From Conchocele bisecta (taxonomy: Eukaryota > Mollusca > Bivalvia > Lucinida > Thyasiridae): 64,000 nt of DNA. The notes beneath the pieces are model-generated. The model searched no databases. It saw only the letters and a program-made list of their open reading frames with translations, and was not told the origin of the DNA. Of this stretch, positions 44,257 through 52,529 are shown piece by piece (positions within the stretch are counted from its first letter, which is position 1; every line of letters starts with the position of its first letter). The position numbers and the translations under genes were made by a program. Location: positions 50,987,131 through 51,051,130 of the forward strand of contig CM055268.1 of assembly GCA_029237695.1 (NCBI GenBank). The letters run 5' to 3'.

Positions 44257-44934
44257 ATGTTAACAATTTGGTGCTCCGCTGCGAGCTTTGTTGCGAGCAT
44301 AACGGTGATCATAAGTATCGGGTGGTGCGCTTGGCAATATGTGAGACTTATGAGACTTGTCAGAATAGTTAAAAGAAAATTAGCAATAATGAACTGCGAC
44401 GAACTTCTCGATCAGCTAATGGAAGAAACCTCAACACAATCGGGATTGAAGTTGAACCCCAACACCAATCGCGAATTGGAAGAGCAATCGGGTTCAACTT
44501 CAACGGCGGTTGGTATTGGGTTGAGTGCCGATACGAATGAAAATGCGGTGAGACGTGAGCGGCTAGCTGCGCTGGTTGCTGGGGGACAATCGGAGCATTA
44601 TCTCGGTAGGCGTCTATCAGTCTGTCAGGTGGATAAGATGTCAGATGCGGAGATCGATAAAATGTATGCACGATACGAATCCAAATTGGGGGCAGAGATA
44701 ACAAAAACTCTTGGATCGGCGGCTATTCATTTGTACGCTACCACCGTTAGTATACTTCTCCCTATACCAAACACCGCGGGGTTGATTCACGATTTAGAGA
44801 CTGACCCTTTTATAGGACACACACTTAGAACAGCCTGCTGCTCAATTTATCACAAGTTTGGAATGTACTTAGCTCCGCTGACAACCGCGTTGACCACGGG
44901 TAAACACTGTCAATTTGGACATATATGCCCATGA
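44257..44934 (+). CDS. Conserved element membrane protein
   Basis: 225 codons if started at 44257; a more natural start is ATG 44389 (MNCDELLDQLMEE, 181 codons), which drops an N-terminal hydrophobic segment. Residues after that start contain a disordered stretch carrying two copies of the CAATCGGGATTG motif (STQSGLKLNPNTN, EEQSGSTST). The conserved core is DKMSDAEIDKMYARYESKLG, followed by a hydrophobic region with HLYATTVSILLPI and a C-terminal YLAPLTTALTTGKHCQFG. I recognise the DKLS...YE.KLG core as a companion of this element class; function unknown, probably membrane-associated. No disruption seen. Confidence 0.6.
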   Translation: MLTIWCSAASFVASITVIISIGWCAWQYVRLMRLVRIVKRKLAIMNCDELLDQLMEETSTQSGLKLNPNTNRELEEQSGSTSTAVGIGLSADTNENAVRRERLAALVAGGQSEHYLGRRLSVCQVDKMSDAEIDKMYARYESKLGAEITKTLGSAAIHLYATTVSILLPIPNTAGLIHDLETDPFIGHTLRTACCSIYHKFGMYLAPLTTALTTGKHCQFGHICP

Positions 44935-44956
44935 ACTATAAGCCCTAATATTATAA

Positions 44957-45419
44957 ATGATGACACAAGACACACTTGCGAGAGTGACGGAACAGCAATC
45001 CCAGATTGCACCAACTCCAACAGGGTTGAACCTGATTTCTCCAACCCAATACCAACCGCCGTTGGAGTTGGAGTTGAACCCGATTGCACGATATAAAAAC
45101 CCAAAAAGACAGGCAGCTGGGCGGGCAGCGGCTGCCGCCCGAAAAGTTAAACAAGATAAAATACTCGCCGAGCTTCGAGAGGCCAAACGGTCATTGCACT
45201 CAACACCGATTGCTGTTGAAACAGTAAAACACCCGGTGGCAGCTGTTTCTCCCCCAATCGCGATTGGATTGAAACAGGAAGAGCAATCCCCGATTGCTGT
45301 AGCTCCTACCCCCTATTACCTCAACATTGTTGAACCTTATTGGAAGATAGTCCCGTGGGTTGTTGGTGGTGGTCTGGCAGTTGTGGGCACCCTGTGTGTG
45401 CTGAAATACCAATCATCAA
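44957..45419 (+). pseudogene. Element protein, 5' part of an insertion-split gene
   Basis: From ATG 44957: a disordered, motif-rich N terminus (PTGLNLISPTQ, PLELELNPIARYK), an alanine/arginine helix (RQAAGRAAAAARKVKQDKIL), further motif copies (SPPIAIGLKQEEQSPIAV), then a membrane helix (IVPWVVGGGLAVVGTLCVL) ending at 45410. The helentron-like element enters at 45420, and the tail is found at 47103-47217. The intact protein would be single-pass with a mainly disordered N side. No family recognised. Confidence 0.65.
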
Positions 45420-47102
45420 CTAGATTGGTCAGTAAGCGAGGCTTACGGAATACCCCCCGCGTGGGCCCAGGTACCCCTAAAATATGTACAAATTTCCAAG
45501 TGTGTGGGCTTGTGACCTTGACTGGGATTAGCGCGAGCGGCATGAACGTGAATTTGTCACAGGGTGGTAGAGGTCCATTGGAGCAGTGAGTGTGTGAAAT
45601 GTGAAGCAGATCCGAGCAAGGAAATAGAAGTTATAACCGATTTCTCTGATGTTAAGTTTTGTAAAGAGACTACCATATAACCTCGAATTAACTTCCCCAC
45701 GCCCCCGGAGGCGTTACATTTTACAAAAGGGGGGGGGGGGGGGGGGGAGGGAGGGGGGGGGTGGGGGGGGTGGGGGGGGGGGGGGGGGGGGGCGTTTATT
45801 AGCCAGTAAAAAAAAAAAAAAAAGAAAAAAAAAAGAAAAAGAAAATAACCAAGGACCACCAATTTAAAACACAAATAAGGATTTAAGGATTATTTGTGTT
45901 TGAAATTGGCGGTCATTGGTATTTTTTTTTTTTTATTTGGGGGGGGGTGGGGGGGGGGGGGAGCCAGTACAAAAAAAAAAGAACAAAAAAAATTTACCAA
46001 GCACCACCAATTTCAAACACAAATAAGGATTTAAAGATTATTTGTGTTTGAAATTGGCGGTCATTGGTAAAAAAAGTTTTTTTGTTTTTTACCAAGGACC
46101 GCCAATTTGAAACACAAATAAGGATTTAAGGATTATTTGTGTTTGAAATTGGCGGTCATTGGTATTGGTTATTATTTTTTTTTATTTTGGGGTGGGGGGG
46201 GGGGGGGGGGGGGGGGGGGCTTGTATTAGGAGGGGGGCGTTAAGTAGAGGTTATACGGTATGTATGTGATGTTGACCTCGAGATCAGCGATTTGTCACAG
46301 CATATGAAATATTAAGTATTTTCAATGAAAGAAATCGAAGTTATAACATATTTCTCTGATGTTAAGTTTTGTAAAGAGACTAAGTATGTGACCTTGACCT
46401 TGGGATCAGCGGGGGTTGGACAGTCGTAGATTTGTCACAGCATGATAGTACAACCTTAGAGGAATGCACAAGTGAAATAATAAGAATTTTCAATGAAAGA
46501 AATAGAAGTTATAACTTATTTCTCTGATGTTAAGTTTTGTAAAGAGTATTTGACCTTGACATTGGGATCAGCGGGGGTTGGACGGTCATGGATTTGGCAC
46601 AGCATGGTAGTAGAGCCTTACAGGAATGCATGTATGAAATATTAAGCATTTTAGATGAAGGAAATAGAAGTTATAACAACAATATTTCTCTGATGTTAAG
46701 TTTTGTAAAGAGATTAAGTATTTGACCTTGACCTTGGGATCTGCGGGGGTTGGACGGTCGTGGATTTGGCACAGCATGGTAGTAGAGCCTTACAGGAATG
46801 CATGTGTGAAATATTAAGCATTTTAGATGAAGGAAATAGAAGTTATAACAATATTTCTCTGATGTTAAGTTTACGGACTAAGTATTTGACCTTGACCTTG
46901 GGATCTGCGGGGGTTGGACGGTCGTGGATTTGGCACAGCATGGTAGTGAGAGCCTTACAGGAATGCATGTGTGAAATATCAAGCATTTTAGATGAAGGAA
47001 ATAGAAGTTATAACAATATTTCTCTGATGTTAAGTTTACCCGGACGGACGGACAACCTGACTCCAGTATAGCCCCCCACAACTCGTTGCGGGGGGGTATA
47101 AC
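45420..47102 (-). mobile_element. Helentron-like tandem-repeat element, copy 3, inside the virus-like element
   Basis: Left end CTAGATTGGTCAGTAAGCGA as in 7694 and 15020. ~165-bp units with TGACCTTGACCTTGGGATC. Right end GACGGACGGACAACCTGACT, hairpin CCCCCCACAACTCGTTGCGG, then GGGGGTATAACAA. It splits the gene at 44957, so it entered after the virus-like element integrated or while it was degrading. It is itself interrupted by the MITE 45673-46258. Confidence 0.85.
45673..46258. mobile_element. TA-flanked MITE made of hairpins and G-runs
   Basis: Termini CCATATAACCTCGAATTAAC on the left and the complement of CCGTATAACCTCTACTTAAC on the right, each abutting TA (45671-45672 and 46259-46260). 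The empty site is seen at 15261-15278. The interior has three copies (about 45848-45925, 45994-46070 and 46085-46165) of a ~75-bp perfect-looking hairpin (CCAAGGACCRCCAATTT...AAATTGGCGGTCATTGG) separated by long poly-G and poly-A tracts. Likely Tc1/mariner/pogo-derived. Confidence 0.85.
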
Positions 47103-47217
47103 AATGTTGAAATTGGAAAAACAACCCCCAACAGTTCCGAAGAAAGTTACGAAACACCAATCGCAATTGGATGCACCCCATTTAAACATTGATCGCGATC
47201 CCTTTTATATGCAATAA
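47103..47217 (+). pseudogene. Element protein, 3' part of the insertion-split gene
   Basis: Open frame beginning in the flank just right of the inserted element and reading KLEKQPPTVPKKVTKHQSQL, DAPHLNIDRDPFYMQ, stop 47215-47217. It is basic and Pro-rich, and it carries another CACCAATCGCAATTGGATGC motif (47155 on). The stop lies 5 bp before the next ATG (47223), matching the tight packing of neighbours. Confidence 0.6.
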
Positions 47218-47222
47218 TTACA

Positions 47223-47456
47223 ATGGCTGAACAAGATGGTAAAATGATAGTGAATGCACTTTATCACGCCGTGGTGATATCGGGTTTCAGTATCGGGTAT
47301 GCTCGACTATCAAAGATGGCCCTAGGAGGGTCCGCTCCCAAATTGGACTTTACTGTGAGAGACGTAGGGCTCGCGACCTTATATGTAGCGGCCGCAGTTT
47401 GGACCCGAGATTATCTAATTAAAGTTGGAATTCTACCTGTTAATATATGGAAATAA
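47223..47456 (+). CDS. Small membrane protein of the virus-like element
   Basis: 77 codons. Two hydrophobic segments (ALYHAVVISGFSIGYARL and VGLATLYVAAAVWTRDYLI) around a GGSAPKLDFTVRD linker. I recognise this GYARL.KMA.GG..PKLD.T.RDV arrangement as a conserved small companion in related elements of other aquatic invertebrates. Function unknown. It ends one base before the next gene starts (47457), suggesting a shared transcript or compact viral packing. No damage. Confidence 0.65.
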   Translation: MAEQDGKMIVNALYHAVVISGFSIGYARLSKMALGGSAPKLDFTVRDVGLATLYVAAAVWTRDYLIKVGILPVNIWK

Positions 47457-47942
47457 ATGGCTTCAATCGCAGTAATAGTAGGTGGTGCGCTTGTAAACGC
47501 ATTTGCGTTCAGCGGTAGCAACTTTATATTCTCGAAAATGAGAAGCTCGAACGTGGATGAGGAGCGCAAGCGTCACGATTTAGCTGTAGAACAACTCAAC
47601 AGCGCAAAGGAAGCATGGTCGAAAAAACGAACCGCCCATCTGGACTGGGTCAACAAAGAGCTTCGCCGCGAGAATCACGCCGTGCAAACTTTCCAGAACG
47701 TTGAAGAAGCCAACCGCGAGTACGCGCTGGCATATCCACATAAAAGTCTCGCGCCGCTGGATCGCGAGCCCCAACTTTCAGATTTCTATGTACCGTCAGA
47801 GCTCCAAAAAGACCGCGAGATCGCGTTCATCGTCGTGGGAATGGGTGTGGTGGGTCTCGTCAGCTACTATATATTCAATCGCGATTTTAAATTAATTAAT
47901 TATTTTAAAACTTTTTTTTTTTTTTTAAATATATATATATAG
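47457..47942 (+). CDS. Membrane/coiled-coil element protein
   Basis: 161 codons as annotated. N-terminal hydrophobic, small-residue segment (IAVIVGGALVNAFAFSGSNF), then DEERKRHDLAVEQLNSAKEA and KKRTAHLDWVNKELRRENHA, a charged helical region with an ERKRHD box, then SDFYVPSELQKDREI and a C-terminal membrane helix (IAFIVVGMGVVGLVSYYIF). The conserved part ends near 47890; the last ~18 codons read into an AT-rich spacer with a T-run and may reflect loss of the original stop. It belongs to the same uncharacterised companion set as 47223. Probably an internal membrane or virion component (inference). Confidence 0.6.
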   Translation: MASIAVIVGGALVNAFAFSGSNFIFSKMRSSNVDEERKRHDLAVEQLNSAKEAWSKKRTAHLDWVNKELRRENHAVQTFQNVEEANREYALAYPHKSLAPLDREPQLSDFYVPSELQKDREIAFIVVGMGVVGLVSYYIFNRDFKLINYFKTFFFFLNIYI

Positions 47943-47946
47943 AACG

Positions 47947-48309
47947 ATGTTAGTTGACAAACTTTATTTTGCTATGATCGATGTAGGCTACACAGCCCTT
48001 AAACACCGTTTACCTGGTGAAAAGAGTATGATTCGTCTGGCCCGAGATTGTCTCGAGACGTGGCGCGAGAACGAAAAAGCGGCCACCCTTTTCGCAAAGC
48101 GGATGTTAGATTCCTCCGAGTTAGATTCCCCAGAATTCCCTCTCCTGTTCCAACCCAAACGCGATTGGGGCTGCAGCGACAATCGCAATTGTACTTCCAA
48201 CAAAGGTTTATTATTAACGACGCAGTTACCGGACGATCTGGCGAGGGCATGTTGGAGATTGTCCGATCAATTAGAATACTTCGCATACTATGAACACGCG
48301 CCAACTTGA
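47947..48309 (+). CDS. Element protein of unknown function upstream of integrase
   Basis: 120 codons from ATG 47947. Mixed helical sequence (KSMIRLARDCLETWRENEKA; LARACWRLSDQLEYFAYYEH) with a central disordered segment (PLLFQPKRDWGCSDNRNC) encoded by two adjacent CAATCGCGATTGG-type motifs (48154-48191). The 3' end overlaps the integrase start by 20 bp (48290-48309). The ordered halves look like one helical bundle interrupted by the motif insertion. No family recognised. Confidence 0.5.
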   Translation: MLVDKLYFAMIDVGYTALKHRLPGEKSMIRLARDCLETWRENEKAATLFAKRMLDSSELDSPEFPLLFQPKRDWGCSDNRNCTSNKGLLLTTQLPDDLARACWRLSDQLEYFAYYEHAPT

Positions 48310-49360
48310 TACCAAACTATCGGTTCGCCTAGCGCGCAAGCTAGCAAACACATACTACAGCCCCCGTGGCTACTGGAAGGGACTCGCGGCCATCAAGAAC
48401 CTCGTGGCGGCGACCAAGGTTTCAGAAAACGCTGTCAATGAATGGCTCAAGAAGCAGGCCATCTGGCAGATCTATTTACCCGCGCCTCACAATATTCCGC
48501 GCCCGAAATTCGATGTGCCGGTGCCGAACCAAGTTCATCAAGCGGATCTCCTGTTTCTCCCTCACGATCGCGTCCGTCGCAAGACGTACAAGTACGCACT
48601 GACAGTCATTGACGTAGCGAGTCGCTATAAGGGGGCGGAGCCATTGACTACGAAAGAGTCTAAGGAGGTGGCCGAGGCTCTTTCCCGAATATATAAAAGG
48701 AGTCCTCTAAAATGGCCGAATCTTCTCCAGGTCGATCCCGGCCGCGAGTTCATGGGCGCGGTCTCTCATCTATTGTCTAAGCACAAAGTTTCTATCAGAC
48801 GCGGCCGCATCAACATCCACCGAGACCAGGGGATCGTGGAGCGGTTCAATCGAACCCTGGCTGAGAGACTGTTCGGTCACCAATATGCCAAAGAGCTGCT
48901 GCTTGCACAGCGGGACCCTCATTCGCGATCGACCGAGTGGGTGGCCAGACTGCCCGCCGTGGTCTCCGCACTGAACTGAGAGGTGACCAGATTGATCGAT
49001 AAGAAGCCCGTAGATGCCATCAAGTCTAAAAAGGTGACGAGCAAGCCCTCTGCCATCTCACGTGAGCGACCCGTCGGTTTATAGGAGCAACGGCTTCCAT
49101 CGGATGTTGACGTCCGGTACCTCTATCAACCGGGAGAGCTCGAAGGTGGCAGCCGCCGCAGCGCGACGGATCCCGTGTGGTCTCTCAATGTATATCATCT
49201 AGATCGATCTGTTACCAAACCCGATGAGCCCGTGCTCTACTATTTGGATGATGGTCCATCTCGCGGGTTTGTTCGCGAAGAACTTCTTATGGTGCCTTCT
49301 GACACACAGCTACCCCCGGATCGTCAGTCTTTAGAGAGGTTCTGTATGTATTCCGTCTGA
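48290..49360 (+). pseudogene. Retroviral-type integrase (rve), two in-frame stops
   Basis: 357 codons from ATG 48290. The N-terminal ~75 residues are helical, with AVNEWLKKQAIWQIYLPAP typical of Polinton/Maverick integrases. The catalytic core has D86 (QVHQADLLFL), a strand YALTVIDVASRYKGAEPL, D149 (LLQVDPGREFMG) and E184 (DQGIVERFNRTLAERL), i.e. a D,D35E triad with correct spacing. The C-terminal region continues with VRYLYQPGELEGG and VWSLNVYHLDRSVTKPDEPV, a chromo/SH3-like tail of the same family. Stops: TGA 48977-48979 and TAG 49082-49084, both in otherwise collinear frame, so the gene is inactive though its triad survives. The 3' end overlaps the opposing polymerase-like stub by 30 bp. 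Confidence 0.88.
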
Positions 49361-49618
49361 TAACACGCGTCTTTTATCGTAGTACGCCGAGAGCCCTAAT
49401 TTTTGTTGACAGTACGTTTTCATAACACCGTCTTTCATTTTAAATCCTCTATTTTGTGCTACATCTATAATGTGTTTTCCATTTTCCATTTTCTGTAGTT
49501 TCGGTTAGTACTCGTTTATATCTATCCCAATTTAAATTCAGCGGAAAATTCAGACCAGAGCTAAATCTCATCGAAGATGGATCAACTGATAAATAGGTAG
49601 AGAAAGGACAATCGTGCT
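49331..49618 (-). pseudogene. C-terminal stub of a DNA polymerase B-like gene (candidate)
   Basis: Minus strand, ending TAA at 49331-49333. The last ~50 codons include RGFKMKDGVMKTYCQQKLGL and SAYYDKRRVLSDGIHTEPL; the LSA..DKR...DGIHT pattern is the tail of protein-primed family B polymerases of Polinton-type elements. About 50 codons upstream, in a frame offset by a 7-bp tandem slip (TTTTCCA repeated at 49474-49491), read VDPSSMRFSSGLNFPLNLNW, then DRYKRVLTETTENGK. A stop blocks further extension at about 49617. Everything N-terminal, including catalytic motifs, is absent. If correct, the intact element had a polymerase converging on the integrase and extended further right. Confidence 0.55.
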
Positions 49619-49639
49619 ATTTAAAGCTTTAGTTACACC

Positions 49640-50568
49640 GTGGCAAGTTAGGACATAATTGTGGACATAACACCTGTGTTGTCTGACGTTGAAATGCCGA
49701 CGCAGACAGGGAAAGTTTAGCCACAATTAGCAGCCTGGGCAGCGGTTAGATAATTAAAGCTTTTGAGGTTCAAGTGTATTCAGGGTTAAAGTAGTCTCGG
49801 GGTCATAGGCTCGAGACAGGTTTATACTGCTTGCAGACACTTGTAGTACAGGCAGAGTAGGTTGACTTCAGGTCAGCCTGCTGTAGTGTTCTCACCTTGT
49901 CATCAGGTAGTGGGCATCGCGTTCTCAGGTATAATCGGTCAAGTTTCCAAGCTAAGTCTCAGACTGCCGAAGTAGTATTGCTCTCAAGGCATTGCTAAGG
50001 ATTACGTCACGGTATCGTGACTAGGGTGACTCGTCAGTGGTTAAGGTTGGCGAATAGCGTACTGCTAGGAGCAGGTGCTTCGCATCACAGTGTACCCCAG
50101 GGTTTAGGGTACAGAAACACACAGGGCTAAGTGTGCCAGTTAGGGGTCTAGGTTAGACCCGTACCGTTTGTTTTATATTCCTTATAGTGTTCATACATGT
50201 AGTTGATCCTTACTAAATTAATGTCCTGATTATATTGTTCTCAAACCAATCATTGTAATAATCATTTGCATACATCATTGGTCTAATCTGCAGGCAAGGT
50301 AGCCACAAGGCACATTATATATATATATTTGATACTAAGTCAAATAACTGCTTGGTGACACGGTGCTTCGGGGTCACCAACACTTGGTAGTTTTCGACCC
50401 AATATTCTTGTAACTCAGTGTTCGAGGTCTGTGATTTGGACAGGCGTCCCCGTTACAAGGCAGGCATTACAGTATTGTATTAGAGAGCTCTGCTCGGTTC
50501 TACACTGTATAGTGAGGTAGCGTGTGCCAGCTAGACAGGTATTCAACAGTAGCCCGGTGCACGTTACA
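49640..50568 (+). mobile_element. Probable 5' LTR of a Ty3/Gypsy-like element
   Basis: The right edge is inferred at TTACA (50564-50568), just before a primer-site-like sequence. The left edge is unclear; candidates lie between 49618 and 49680. No second LTR is in the window, so the limits are estimates. The only repeat noted inside is a short TATATATA run. Confidence 0.4.
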
Positions 50569-50573
50569 TAAAT

Positions 50574-50593
50574 TGGTGGCAGTGGTGGGATTA
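50574..50593 (+). promoter_or_regulatory. tRNA primer-binding-site-like sequence
   Basis: TGGTGGCAGTGGTGGGATTA resembles the TGGTGTCAGAAGTGGGAT-type site (tRNA-Leu) used by many metazoan Ty3/Gypsy elements. It lies 5 bp after the inferred LTR end and 41 bp before the gag ATG. Confidence 0.55.
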
Positions 50594-50634
50594 GAGATAA
50601 AAACACCCTTATCTCCGAAACCCATTAAGAATTA

Positions 50635-51405
50635 ATGTCTGTTCCAAGTAGTTTAGAGGGGGAAATGATGCCACATTTGCGGGAGATGCGCACGGATGGT
50701 ACAGAGGCTAGTAGATCTGTCAGCAATGGTAGTATTGGACGGTCTTGTACACTGGGAGCAATGCCTCAGCTACAGACAGTACCTACGCACCGCAGTGAGG
50801 TTAGTAGGCTCCAGACAGAAATTACATCTCTGGAACAACGACTTGCCGAACTTGGAGGCCATGAACGAAAACCTCTGGTAAGTTGTAAATGGAGCCATGA
50901 CAGAGCTTACCTTGGACCTAGTCTGGGTCTAAGACCTGGGAGACAGGAACTACCAATGAGTTTGACACTTAACTTTGAGGTAAGGGCAAGTCATAACCCC
51001 AGACAGTTACCTGGAAGCGGTTTTAACACAGAATCGACAATGAAAAGGTCAGGTAATACCAAGATCAAACCGGCGACCTTTGATGGTTCAACGAATTGGC
51101 TGGACTACAAAGCACATTTCGATGTATGTGCACAACTGAACGAGTGGTCAGAAAAAGAGATGGGTATGTACTTAGCTGTGTCATTAAGAGGACAAGCTCA
51201 GGGGGTGTTCGGCAATATTTCTGGAGGGTCATATGACTATAGAGATTTGGTGAAATCTCTGGAAGAGAGATTTGCCCAACCCAACCAAACAGAGCTGTAC
51301 AGAGTTCAGCTTCGGGAGCGTAGACAGAAGGCTTCAGAAACATTATCTGAACTTGGCCAAGATGTTAGACGTCTAACAAATCTGGCATACCCAACCACAG
51401 GGTGA
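50635..51405 (+). pseudogene. Gag of a Ty3/Gypsy-like retrotransposon, truncated
   Basis: 256 codons from ATG 50635 before the frame runs into the palindromic insertion. The N-terminal ~130 residues are disordered with a short coiled coil (SRLQTEITSLEQRLAELGGH). The capsid region starts with IKPATFDGSTNWLDYKAHFD and continues with WSEKEMGMYLAVSLRGQAQG, LVKSLEERFAQPNQTELYRV and QLRERRQKASETLSELGQDV, the usual Retrotrans_gag signature (W..Y...F, L.G.A, L...F). The expected nucleocapsid zinc knuckle and all of pol are missing; sequence after the palindrome (53642 on) gives no clear continuation. The element is therefore defective. Confidence 0.8.
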
Positions 51406-52498
51406 AGTAACGGACCGAGGTCTATAAATACATTAAATATGCCTAAAAGCATAAATAAATGAAGAAAAAAATAATATTTTTTTTACCCCTTCCATCTAAC
51501 CATTATAGGAAGGGGTCTAACTTTTTAATAGGCCGAACCCGCACGGGCTCGAGACAACCGACTTTCACGAAACGTCAACCGAGTTATATCATTGTCGCCT
51601 ATTGCAGAAGTTGGGACAATGTTAGTATTCCGCAACGATATATTCCCCATTGCGCTATGTCAACGCGTTTTCGAGCTATCGATTGTTTTGTTGTAAAAAA
51701 AGTATCATCATTGCTAGGTCGGGAAAGAACGGACACATTTCCGAGGCCGATATTGCTATATAAAGGAGTAAACATCGGGTTCAAAATACACTTTTACGTC
51801 GTCCCGGCCCGTAAAGAAACATTTTGCATAGAGAAAACATTGTTTCCAATCGAACATTTGATCAAACCTACATTTATACCCGTCCTGTGCGTCACGACAG
51901 ACAATTTAATCGCACAGACATTTCTATCATTTCTCGGGAAGCCATTTTGTATAAACATCGTGGGACAGGTTTATTCGCCGGAACTCGTGCACTTACCATG
52001 TGGTAAAAAAAACGGAACTTTTAGAAACGGTTATAATTCATATTTTATAATACCTATGTTGATGGTAAAAGTATCAAGTTAAAGGTATGTCTCTCTACTC
52101 CGATTTCAAGTTTTGTCAAAATATATTTTTTTCTAATGAACATGTTTTGGCAGCATATGAGAATTGTCCATGGGGTCAAATTTTATTTTTGACCGAATAT
52201 GGTCATGTTATATGTCAAATCGAAGGTATCAACGAGGCGATCACTCTGGTGCATTTTTTTGTCGAAATCGGATGGCTATGTCATCCAAGATGGCCGCCAA
52301 AAGGTCGTTCTTTTATTAGAGATTTAAAAATTCTTCTTCACATGAACTGCTTGGCCCATGGTGGCCAAACTTAAAAATTATGGTCCATGGGTGAAGCATT
52401 TTCAGATTTGTTAAAACGGAGATCATCGCTAATCCAAGATGGCCGCCGTCTAAAAATAGCATAAATTCTTAAAAAAATCTTCTTCTCATGAACCGCTA
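51402..52498 (+). repeat. Left arm of a 2.2-kb palindrome
   Basis: Starts in CACAGGGTGAAGTAACGGAC and is repeated in inverse at 52530-53641. The outer ~70 bp are diverged with small indels; the inner ~900 bp are nearly identical. The inner third (52165-52498) is a fragment of the 430-bp-unit tandem-repeat family. Confidence 0.9.
51459..52082 (+). CDS. 207-codon ORF in left palindrome arm, unknown
   Basis: ATG to TAA, 207 residues, basic, with alternating hydrophobic stretches (RAIDCFVVKKVSSLLGRERT; VNIGFKIHFYVVPARKETFC; FLSFLGKPFCINIVGQVYSP). It is duplicated in inverse at 52954-53577 at the same length; the two differ at about a dozen residues within the first 40 but at only about two after that. 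No known domain, no P-loop or zinc-finger pattern. Both copies keep the frame, which is either chance in a recent duplication or selection. The antisense strand has a shorter 61-codon ORF. Low certainty that it is a gene. Confidence 0.4.
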   Translation: MKKKIIFFLPLPSNHYRKGSNFLIGRTRTGSRQPTFTKRQPSYIIVAYCRSWDNVSIPQRYIPHCAMSTRFRAIDCFVVKKVSSLLGRERTDTFPRPILLYKGVNIGFKIHFYVVPARKETFCIEKTLFPIEHLIKPTFIPVLCVTTDNLIAQTFLSFLGKPFCINIVGQVYSPELVHLPCGKKNGTFRNGYNSYFIIPMLMVKVSS

Positions 52499-52529
52499 GC
52501 CGGATTTCGACGAAACTTGGTAAGAATGA
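52499..52529. other. Palindrome loop
   Basis: 31-bp unpaired centre (GCCGGATTTCGACGAAACTT...) between arms ending CCGCTA and starting TAGCGG; the loop itself belongs to the tandem-repeat family. Confidence 0.8.

Larger units (their letters stand above)
35289..49640. mobile_element. Decayed integrated virus-like element (Polinton/adintovirus-like)
   Basis: About 14.3 kb with gene density and composition unlike its surroundings. Seen: integrase (48290-49360), packaging ATPase (43551-44170), candidate capsid proteins (42270-43549 and 38826-39512), conserved companion proteins, and a polymerase-like stub (49331-49618). Integrase, packaging ATPase, jelly-roll capsid and family B polymerase together define Polinton/Maverick and adintovirus-type elements. 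The left end begins CCTACGGTGGTATCATTTCC inside a repeat. No matching inverted end is visible on the right, where the polymerase gene is cut off before an LTR retrotransposon. Stops, frameshifts and a 1.7-kb insertion show an inactive copy. Confidence 0.8.

Noticed and set aside
42386..44704. Minus-strand ORFs at 42386, 42947, 43198, 43578, 43642, 43863 and 44369
   Set aside because: Shadows of the capsid, ATPase and 44257 genes.
45649..45867. Gly/Lys-rich ORF
   Set aside because: Translation of poly-G and poly-A tracts in the MITE.
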